From: Multifurca ochricompacta
Lineage: Eukaryota; Basidiomycota; Agaricomycetes; Russulales; Russulaceae
DNA: 64,000 nucleotides
Direction: 5' to 3'
Assembly: GCA_022496185.1 (NCBI GenBank)
Contig: WTXG01000111.1
Span: 1 to 64,000 of the forward strand
A program made the translations under genes and the position numbers. Below the pieces are notes generated by a model, which did not search any database, was not told where the DNA came from, and saw only the letters and a program-made list of their open reading frames with translations. Of the stretch, positions 9,624 through 17,977 are shown in pieces. Every line of letters begins with the position of its first letter. Positions within the stretch are counted from its first letter, which is position 1.

Positions 9624-9926
9624 TCATTGGAGCTTGTTGTCTGTAGATATTAACAGATCAACACATTGGGTAATTTTGTTTGTGGCATTGGGGGATCCAT
9701 CTGTGTTTTGTAATTGCTTCAGAACCATTAATTGTTTGACTGGAAATCTGTTTTTAATAACCGTCTGGTAACTGATGAAATTTTTTGTGGCTCCACTGTC
9801 CACAAGTGCTTGTATATAGGCCTTTTTTGTCACTCCATGTAGGGGAACAGATATTTTCATTGCTCTGAGTGGTGATCTGAATACATGATGTGATACTAGT
9901 GCTCGAATGAAGGCCGCGCCATTCAA
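9624..9926 (-). pseudogene. Gypsy aspartic protease (element 2)
   Basis: The retropepsin-like segment carries ALVDSGATKNFI around 9805-9770, with LHGVTKKAYIQ before it and LMVLKQLQNTDG after it. A TGA near 9625 separates it from the RT frame (LQ-stop-HRFYIAS). Element 1 has its own TGA one or two codons further on. Both are C-to-T changes in CGA arginine codons. Confidence 0.82.
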
Positions 9927-11990
9927 GCGATATAAAAATCCTCATCTCCTTTGAATTGATTCTGTAACTCCAGTCGCTGTTCATCAGTCATGGTCTTCAG
10001 CGCAGCCACCAATGCGGGAATGCTAATCGCAGAAACAGAGGGTGCCGTGAGCGCTGGGGAGGGGGCCACAGGCGCAGTGGGTACTGCTGCAGTCGCAGGT
10101 GGCACTTCCAAGATGGTGGCAGTCCGAGCCGGTGCGTTTACACCAGTCCTAGGTTTTTTTGTTTGGGCAGTCGTGGACAAGATGACCTTGTCGTCCGCAT
10201 TCAAAACAACGTCCTTCCTTCTTATACTGTTCCTTTTCTTCAGCAGTGACAGCCTTCTTTATGGTATCTATGTCCATGGCATTGGGATTGCGTTTCTTGT
10301 AAAAGGTGAACTTGCTTCCACGCGGGGACAGATCTGTGTTCTTTTTCTTATAAACAATACCTCGGAGAAAGACCCAATTGGCTTGGTGTCGTCTAGCTGA
10401 GTCAGTGGCTTCCTCTAGTGTTTGCAGTTGGTCCTGAGTTAGGATTGTAGTGGCTAGTCCAGTGGGCAGTCCGCGATAGAAGTACTGTCGAACACTGGCG
10501 TCGTCTAAGTGCAGCTCAGCCCAAACAGCTAGATCGTGGAACTCTGCGATATAATCATCAATGTTGCCATCTTTCATTTGCAATCTCTCAAGCGCTTGCA
10601 GCGCTCTTTGCCCTGCCGCCACATCGGACCAGGCGGCAATGAAGGTTTGTCAGAAGATGTCCCATGGTCGTTGAACTCTAATTCTATTTTGAGTGATGTC
10701 GACTAGCCAATTGGTCTGCTCTTCGACCCATCGATCAACTTTCGGTCCTCTCATCAACGCCTGTCACAGCCAGGTCTCTGCTGTGTCAAGGGTTGTTCTG
10801 GTCAAGCCCCTTCAAGATATGGAGTATCTGCAAGGTCAAAACTGTCAAGGACAAGTCGGTTCCAGGATCAAGGTCAAGACTATCAAAGGCAAGTCAAGTC
10901 AGGGTGTCAAGGTGAACCACAGAGGGCCGCAGTCAGGTTTCAAGGCCCACACAAAGTAGGAGGGGCACACGTGCAAGAGGCGAGTCGAAGCAGTGGCAAT
11001 AAGCCCTGCTGGAGGTCTGGGGTGAAGGCTTCCTAAGTTGCAGCTTAGGAAGTTCAAGGGGATTCTGGTGAAGAACAGTAGACCTGTATTAGATACAAGA
11101 GAACAGACTTAAGGTCTGTCTCTCCAATATGTCCTGCTTAAATACATGTACTCTAGTGTCTTGTAAGTAAAGTAGAAGATTCAATATAGTAAAGTAAAAG
11201 TCCATGTGAATCTCCAGTGGAGATTGAGACAGGAAATGTAAGTGGTGTTGCACCCACTCCAAAAGTAAATGAGTGCCAGTCCAAGTCAGTCTAAGTCCGA
11301 AAATCAGATCAGATAAGAAAAGATCATCAACTCCAGTCACATGACTCGGAGTGAGAAGTCCAAACGTTGAGATGAAAGTCGAACGCGCACAAGTTGAAAA
11401 ACCATCACAAAAGTCACACATGCGTCACAAGCGCGTCACAAACCGTTACGTTGACAAAAAGCGTCACAACACCAATACATACGCTATGCGGCTTTGCTCG
11501 TCCAGAATGGTAGCCGCATATTTGTTCAAAAACAAGTGTAACTCAAGCTGAGCAAACCATTGCTTGGCCATGGAGCGATCCCCTTCGAAGAAGGGTGGAG
11601 GTGCCCCTTCAATACGACCCGCTACTGGGATGTTTGGTACGACGCCTGGTATGGGGGTGGGACCTGGTGGGCCTCCTCCTCCTGGTGGGCCTCTGCTTCC
11701 TCCACTTGGGCCACCTCCTCCACCTCCTGATGGGCTGCCTCCTGATAAGGTTTGTCCTGTTCCTGTGAACTGGGCGGGGGTCGTTGTTTGGATGGATGCT
11801 CCGAAGGAGAGTCTTCAGGGCCATCCCAGGGTTGTACTAACTGTAGTAGGAACTGCTGTCGTCATGGACATTGTCGGATTGCTTAAAAGGGAGGCTGTTG
11901 GTGGTAACATGGGGAGTGCTATGGGTGTGAGGAAGGGTTCCTCGGGTAAGTTTAATCCTGTTTCTTTGGGTGCTATGCACACAGCTTTGA
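9927..11990 (-). pseudogene. gag: Gypsy Gag with solo LTR inserted (element 2)
   Basis: The N-terminal half (11990-11474) is P/S/T/G-rich, then gives GRIEGAPPPFFEGDRSM and WFAQLELHLFLNKYA, the usual start of the retrotransposon capsid fold. The solo LTR 10762-11468 interrupts it. The C-terminal half (10761-10149) continues LMRGPKVDRWVEEQTNWL, AAWSDVAAGQRALQALERL, the capsid helices with QYFYRGLPTGLA, and an intact zinc knuckle CFECGRQGHLVHDC (CX2CX4HX4C, about 10205-10160). At least two in-frame stops exist. Joining across the LTR and its duplication keeps the frame, so the split is a clean insertion. Confidence 0.82.
10762..11468 (-). repeat. Solo family A LTR in Gag of element 2
   Basis: TGTCACAGCC to GCGTCACA, 707 bp, flanked by ACGCC (10757-10761) and ACACC (11469-11473). 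The pair differs by one G-to-A change at a former CpG. It has the TATTTAAG box, leader 12-mer and hairpin (11029-11052) of the family. A solo LTR is what remains after recombination between the two LTRs of a full insertion. Confidence 0.9.
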
Positions 11991-12291
11991 TCTGACTGAG
12001 ATGATTAGGATGTATGTGGTACCAAACACCTCGGTACCAATCAACGGCAAGGTTAGTCTGTTGATATGGGACCCAGTAACCACGGAAGGGAACGTCTTGC
12101 TCGCACGCTTCAAGCCAACGCGTGGATCACTTCAGATGCTGAGGGAGGTTGTCACTGGTCCTGGGAGGGAGTACAAAAGGAAATCGAATGGAAGTCATGG
12201 TGTCGGGAGTCAGGGCAAGGGACGCGTTGTCGTCTCCTTGCGATTCAGGTGCGTTTCTCTGGTTTCTATGAAGTCTGTAAGTCTGTTCTAA
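11991..12291 (-). other. 5' leader of gypsy element 2 with self-primed PBS
   Basis: Short untranslated leader between the 5' LTR and Gag. Its LTR-proximal end has TAAGTCTGTTCT on the plus strand (12278-12289). The sense-strand complement pairs perfectly with the leader copy in the adjoining LTR (12547-12558). No convincing coding frame is visible. Confidence 0.6.
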
Positions 12292-12886
12292 TGTCACAGC
12301 CAGGTGCATGCTGTGTCAAGACCAGAGAGTCGTTCGGATTCAAGGTAACTAAGTCAGGATCAAGACCACAACTAAGTTGAGTTAAGCCCACACAAGATAG
12401 AGGGGCGCGTGTGAGATACGGGATTGAACAGCAACACTAAGTCCTGTCACAAGCTACTGGGGTTCAAAGTCCCTCTAAGTTGCGACTTAAGAGGGTTCAA
12501 GGGGAATCTTCCTGTGAGTCAAAGGAAACACCTGTATTGGCACAGGAGAACAGACTTAGAGTCTGTTCGTCTCAAAACTACATAGGTTAAATACAGTCCA
12601 GTCGCTATCAGAGATAAGGGTCTAGCCAGTAAGATAAAGTGATGTAGATATAGTAGAATGATATCATACTATGTCATAGTGATCTCATGGCTACGTCAAA
12701 CTACGTCATGTAAGTACAAAGGATGGGCTAGACCAAGACACAAACAAGCAACAGAGGGGTTGTGCCCTCTGTGATATACAGTCAGTTAACCTAGTTAGAT
12801 AGATCAGCTGATACAGCCCATGCAGTCATTCCAGACAGTCAAGAAGAAAAGAAAAGATAATCAAACCGTCACAAGCAGAGTGGGAA
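12292..12886 (-). repeat. Diverged family A LTR (A'), 3' part missing
   Basis: It starts TGTCACAGCCAGG next to the element 2 leader, so it is positioned as that element's 5' LTR. It is strongly diverged from the other LTR of element 2 (5176-5913) yet keeps the TATTTAAC box (about 12595), the leader 12-mer and a hairpin (CCTCTAAG/CTTAAGAGG, about 12470-12492). It stops short of the family end, and integrase sequence of element E follows directly at about 12887. This marks a deletion or recombination junction. Confidence 0.75.
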
Positions 12887-14367
12887 GTGGAGCGGATTTT
12901 AGACTCCCAGCAAAAAGGCCAAGGGTGCAAGCTGCATTACCTAGTCAAGTGGAAAGGATTCCCAGACTCTGACAATTTGTGGGAGCCTGCCAGGAATATC
13001 TTTGCCCTGGTCCTTATCTTGGAGTTCCATGACCAACATCCAGAGGCGCCCAAGGGAAGTTAAAAGAACTGACCTGTAGACCACAAAGAAATCCCCAGTA
13101 CATGCTTCCCCAGCAACATTCTACCACCACACAATCAATTATGTCTTTCATCGCTGCCAACGCCGCTGTCGACACCTTCACCTCCGCCATAGTTGTTGAG
13201 AACTTCCCCTCTGCCCATCCCTCTACACATCCTTCGTCCCCCATTGATTACAAAGCCGCAGAAGCACAAGTAAAAAACCAGTCTCCCAACCCCAACAACG
13301 ACTTTGAGCACTGTGAAGAACCACACCCAAACGATCTATTGGGTATGGAGCTGGATGATGAAGTCCCCAAGTTCCCGTTTTTTGCAAACAACCTGAACTC
13401 GTTGATGTACTTCCCGCTCGAGATCACCATGGTGGATGGGACTACAGCCATAGCTAAGTACATCTTCTATACCAATGGAGGCATGGACGTGGCCGGCTGT
13501 ATGAAGAAGAATGGCCCTGTTTATGGGGCACCTGTGTATTTGGAGGAGAGGTATACGGGACGCCTCCATCATACCATGAGCGATGAGCAGCTTGGTCACT
13601 TAGCTGCCGAAGATTCCCGAGCATTCGCCATTGATGAAGTGATGAATGACATGTGTCTCCCGCATCTCAAAGCCAAGGTGATGAGACTGCGCAAGAACCT
13701 GACATTATGAACGACGCTCAACAAGCAGTACAAAGAACATGCGAAGATGATGACAAGGTTGACCAGTGGAATGTTCCAGGTTGAACAAGAGTTGACAGAG
13801 ATCAGGAAGAGATTGGAGATAGGGGATGCATACCAGACCATTGCAGAAAGGTATGCTGACACTTATGCATGACCCCTCCCTCCGCGGTCATTGGGAGCAG
13901 CCCCGACATTGCTGCCGAACTGGTTTGAGATGCCATGCTTGCATGAAACCCCCGCGGAGAAACATGTTGGCGGTGTGACAGTAAGTACCATATCAGCTGG
14001 AACTGTCCCCTCAACCACAAGTGGTGCCGCCACTGTTGCAGTAACCTGCACTGGAGCCAGTTCTGCATCTTTCGCCATGTAGGCGTTACCCCAACAATCA
14101 TCAATCCGTCAGGCTGGTGCGGCAAATGTCTCTGTCACAATTCGGGACATTGGGAACTGGACTGCCCCATTCACGATCTCTGCCACTCATGTGGCCAGCA
14201 CAGCCCTTACAGGTTCCTCCGCACCCATAGATGTCCTCAGGATTCAGACAAGGAGAACAACACTCTGGATGATCGTAATGTAGCTGATGATTATCTGGAG
14301 CTGATACAAGATGATGATGGTACAAGTCGCTTCTAGCTGGGTCTGCTAGAACCAGAAGAGGGGGTGA
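12887..14367 (+). pseudogene. pol: Gypsy element E: chromodomain, Pol extension, zinc-knuckle cluster
   Basis: Only the 3' end of the element survives. The chromodomain reads GCKLHYLVKWKGFPDSDNLW (about 12928-12988). After two stops a 202-codon frame (13102-13710) carries the conserved block EVPKFPFFANNLNSLMYFP, YIFYTNGGMDVAGC and GPVYGAPVYLEE. A helical stretch (LTEIRKRLEIGDAYQTIAE) follows in a shifted frame, then four knuckle-like units: CWRCDSKYHISWNC, CRHCCSNLHWSQFC, CGKCLCHNSGHWELDC and CHSCGQ...HRC (13950-14245). It ends at a polypurine tract beside the 3' LTR. B1 and B2 have the same order. The function of the extension is unknown; nucleic-acid binding is likely for the knuckles. Confidence 0.78.
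14350..14367 (+). promoter_or_regulatory. Polypurine tract of element E
   Basis: AGAAGAGGGGGTGA lies directly against the TG of the 3' LTR, the usual place for the plus-strand primer of an LTR retrotransposon. B1 has the like tract AGAGAGGGGGTAA at about 47984-47996. Confidence 0.75.
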
Positions 14368-14597
14368 TGTTACGACCTCTGCCGAGCAACCCTGTTTTCT
14401 TTACTCTTCCCAATGCAAACCCCTTGTTGCCACCTATGTTACACTTCTTGATCACGTCCCCATCCTGGGACCCATCACATGCTCTGCGCCCATCCCCGTG
14501 ACTCAGTTTGTATCTGTTGACTCGATGATTGTTCATGTTTACTTCTTTATCATCTTATCTCCTTATCTTATGACTGGACACTTACTTAGTACCCTAT

Positions 14598-15189
14598 TGT
14601 TACGTCCGGTGCGGGACGTTCCACACGACTTGTGTGACAGCATTCGTTTGTTATCAGGTAAGAAACCAATAAGGCTTCTTGGAGTTTGTACAGGAAGAGT
14701 CAAAGTCGAAGAGGCTGCACTCTAAGACAATGTTGAGTGGGAAGTACCAGAAGTACCGTGAGATGATCGAGTCAAAGCTTTCAAAGGGGAGTCCAGAAGA
14801 CAAGCACCGATGTATTCAATAAGTCGAGTCTGAGGTCTACAATGTAGTTACAGCAGACTTATATATGTAATCAAATGAGCGTCTAAAGATAAGATATCAT
14901 GGAGTCATGTGGGCCCGAATATGCAAAAGCGGAGGGCGTAAAGCCTGGCTTCTGATAGGGTATTAAGTAAGTGTCCAGTCTTAGAGATAAGGAGATAACA
15001 GATAACAGAGGATGTAAACAGATGTAACCAATGAGTCAATATGTACAAGCAACAGTCATGGGGAGGGTAATAGGGCACGTGAAGGATCCCAGGACAGGAA
15101 TGTGATCAGGAAGTGGAGAGTTGGTGGAAGGGAAGGGTCATCATTGGGAATGGTGAAAAAGAGTGGGTTGCTAGGCAAGGGTCGTAACA
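14598..15189 (-). repeat. Solo family C LTR nested in an opposite C LTR
   Basis: TGTTACGTCC to GGTCGTAACA, 592 bp, with 5-bp duplications CCTAT at 14593-14597 and 15190-15194. It is inserted in the reverse orientation into the 3' LTR of element E, so one family C copy has landed in another. The leader hairpin reads GGTAC-TTCTG-GTACT in the sense direction (14757-14743). Confidence 0.92.
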
Positions 15190-15664
15190 CCTATCAGAAG
15201 CCAGGCTTTACGCCATCTAGGGCCTAGCACGAGTGCACTCATGAGTTATCCAGATCCGAACTTGTGGGTATTTAGATTAGATAATCCCATACTCGGATCC
15301 ACATGAGTATGTTCCCACGGATCACCCGGAGCCGCAAGTCCTATACTTGCACAGATTCGAGTACTTGTGGGTATACTTGTAGGTTTACTTGTAAGGTTTG
15401 AGGCAGCCAGAGATCTTCATCTTGTATACACAGAAATAATATATATATTACTACAATCCCACGAAGTTTCAAGTCAGATCATGCATCCAATCCAAAATAA
15501 AACAAGAATCAGTTACAATATCTATAGAAATGCGAAAAAACATGAAAAAACGCGAAGTGTGGGGCGCACTGATTGGACTGTGCATTGCCTTCCTATCTAG
15601 GAAGGTAGGCTTAAGAATGCATGTGTCGGCATGTGTTGGTACAGAGATGCCGGGATCATGCCTA

Positions 15665-16125
15665 ATTGATAAGATCAACAACGCATTCACAATTAATTAG
15701 ATACTTAGGATATACATCTAAGTGATAAGATCAAAAATGTGTTCACAGTTAATTAGATACTTGGGATGTACATCTAAGTGATAAGATCAAAAATGCGTTC
15801 ACAGTTAATTAGATACTTAGGATATACATCTAATACAAGTGATAAGATCAAAAATGCGTTCACAATTAATTAGATACTTGGGATGTACATCTAAGTGATA
15901 AGATCAAAAATGTGTTCACAACTAATTAGATACTTGGAATGTACATCTGAGTGATAAGATCAAAAATGCGTTCACAACTAATTAGATACTTGGGATGTAC
16001 ATCTAAGTGATAAGATCAAAAATGCATTCACAATTAATTAGATACTAAAGATATACATCTAAGATAATACAAGTGATAAGATCAAAACGCGTTCACAATT
16101 AATTAGATACAAGTGATAAAATCAA
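15665..16125. repeat. Minisatellite of about 56 bp in hAT X
   Basis: About eight to nine tandem copies of a unit like GTGATAAGATCAAAAATGCG then TTCACAATTAATTAGATACT then TGGGATGTACATCTAA; some units have a six-base extension (TACAAG type). The same array occurs in reverse orientation in the MITEs at 27031-28188 and 49840-51447 with different copy numbers. Confidence 0.88.
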
Positions 16126-16171
16126 TTCTGCATAACCCTATATATAATATATTGTGTGTCTTTACTAGTGA

Positions 16172-16247
16172 GGCTGGGTGGCTTAGTGGTTAGAGCACCG
16201 GACCGAGCTTGTTCCCAGAGATCTTAGGTTCAATCCATGTTTCAGCC
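16172..16247 (+). other. tRNA-like Pol III promoter segment in hAT X
   Basis: A 76-base stretch has 7-bp acceptor-like pairing (GGCTGGG with TTCAGCC), a box A (TGGCTTAGTGG), a D-arm-like GCTTAGTGGTTAGAGC and a box B (GGTTCAATCC). The anticodon and T stems pair poorly, so I do not call it a functional tRNA. It looks like a tRNA-derived SINE head captured in the hAT. Copies at 27261-27336 and 50070-50145 keep the same length. Confidence 0.6.
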
Positions 16248-16835
16248 ATTTCTGTTCTAGGTTGAGGAGCCTATTAAAAAAATAATTTTATATAATAATA
16301 TTCCCACAAGTATTCCACGAGTACCCGTGCGGGTACCCAGGGTAGGGCCTAGCACGAGTGCACTCGCGAGTAACCTGGATCCGAACTCGCGGGTATTTAG
16401 ATAAGAAAATGTCATACTCGGATCCGCGCGAGTATGTTCCCACGGATCACCCGGAGCCGCGAGTCCTATACTCGCGCGGATCCGAGTACTCGTGGGTTTA
16501 CTCGTACTCTCTTACTCCTTTTTTCCACTCTGGGCCTCCACTTTCTCTCAGATAGCAGACGATGACTTTCTGGCTCTTCTTCAGAGGCAGTTCAACCCAG
16601 ATATCTCTCCTAGTAATGCCTATAGAATGTCCATGACAATGGTGATCCTTCAAAGACAGTTTATTGGCTCTGGTCCCTCCCCTGCTATTGAGTTATAACA
16701 GCTGCCCCGGCCCTCCTATCACCAACGACCTCGTTTCTCTTTCCATCAGTCAACAAACAACATCAATGAGCAAGAATGTCACAAACTCAAGTGCAGGGTT
16801 AAGGATGCTTTGGAGGATGGGAATGGCCTCATATA

Positions 16836-17820
16836 GGTACGTCTTCGTTTGCATCCCTTTCACACAGCTGCCCCGGCCCTCCTATCACCGACGAACTCCT
16901 CTCTACCTCTCGTTGTCATTCAACAAACAACATCAATGAGCAAGAACATCATAAGCTCAAGCAGCTCAAGCACAAGGTTAACAACAACACTTTGGAGGAT
17001 GGGAATGGCCATCACTTAGGTACGTCTTCGTTTCACACAGCCGCCCCACCCTTCCTATCACTCACTAACGACATCTTTCTTTCGTTTGTCAGTCAACAAG
17101 CAACATCAATGAGCGAGAATGTCACGAGTTCAGGTGCAGGGTCAACGCCAACGCTTTGGAGGATGGGAATGGCCATCACTTAGGTACGTCCCCGTTTCAC
17201 ACAGCTGCCCCACCCGTCCTATCACTAACGACGTCTTTCTTTTGTCTGTCGGTCAACAAGCAACGTCAATGAGCAAGAACGTCACGGGCTCAAGTGCAGG
17301 GTCAATGCCAACGCTTTGGAGGATGGGAATGGCGATCACTTAGGTACGTCCCCGTTTCACACAGCTGCCCACCCTTCCTATCACTAACGACGTCTTTCTT
17401 TCGTCTGTCGGTCAACAAGCAACGTCAATGAGCGAGAATGTCACGAGTTCAGGTGCAGGGTCAACGCCAACGCTTTGGAGGATGGGAATGGCCATCACTT
17501 AGGTACGTCCCCGTTTCACACAGCTGCCCACCCTTCCTATCACTAACGACGTCTTTCTTTTGTCTGTCGGTCAACAAGCAACGTCAATGAGCAAGAACGT
17601 CACGGGCTCAAGTGCAGGGTCAATGCCAACGCTTTGGAGGATGGGAATGGCCATCACTTAGGTACGTCCCCGTTTCACACAGCTGCCCACCCTTCCTATC
17701 ACTAACGACGTCTTTCTTTCGTCTGTCGGTCAACAAGCAACGTCAATGAGCGAGAACGTCACGGGCTCAAGTGCAGGGTCAACGCCAACGCTTTGGAGGA
17801 TGGGAATGGCCATCACATGG
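16836..17820 (+). repeat. Tandem array of a 159-bp intron-exon module
   Basis: The string GGTACGTC recurs at 16836, 17019, 17183, 17343, 17502, 17661 and 17820, giving periods of 183, 164, 160, 159, 159 and 159. Each unit has a donor (AG/GTACGT), a branch-like CACTAAC, a pyrimidine tract, an acceptor (AACAAG) and an exon of about 84 bases. The exon encodes a peptide such as VNERECHEFRCRVNANALED in one frame. Exon differences between units are largely substitutions that keep this frame, so it looks like repeated duplication of one exon and its intron from a host gene. The gene is not recognised. Confidence 0.75.
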
Positions 17821-17977
17821 GTACGTCTTCCTTTGAATCTATTTCATGCAGTTGCTGAGGCTTTCCTCAGCTAAAAAGTGTCTTATCAAAATTCTGTGGG
17901 TGATCCTTCTCAGGTGCCATCCAACACTCTTGCGTTACATTCAAGTGCGACTATATAAACTTTACAATATTCTGTAA

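Noticed and set aside
15665..16125. CRISPR array from regularly spaced repeats
   Set aside because: The units are head-to-tail with no unique spacers, and the genome is eukaryotic (introns, hAT, LTR elements).
16172..16247. Calling a functional tRNA gene
   Set aside because: Anticodon and T stems do not pair properly, and the sequence is repeated inside a transposon. It is kept as a tRNA-like promoter.
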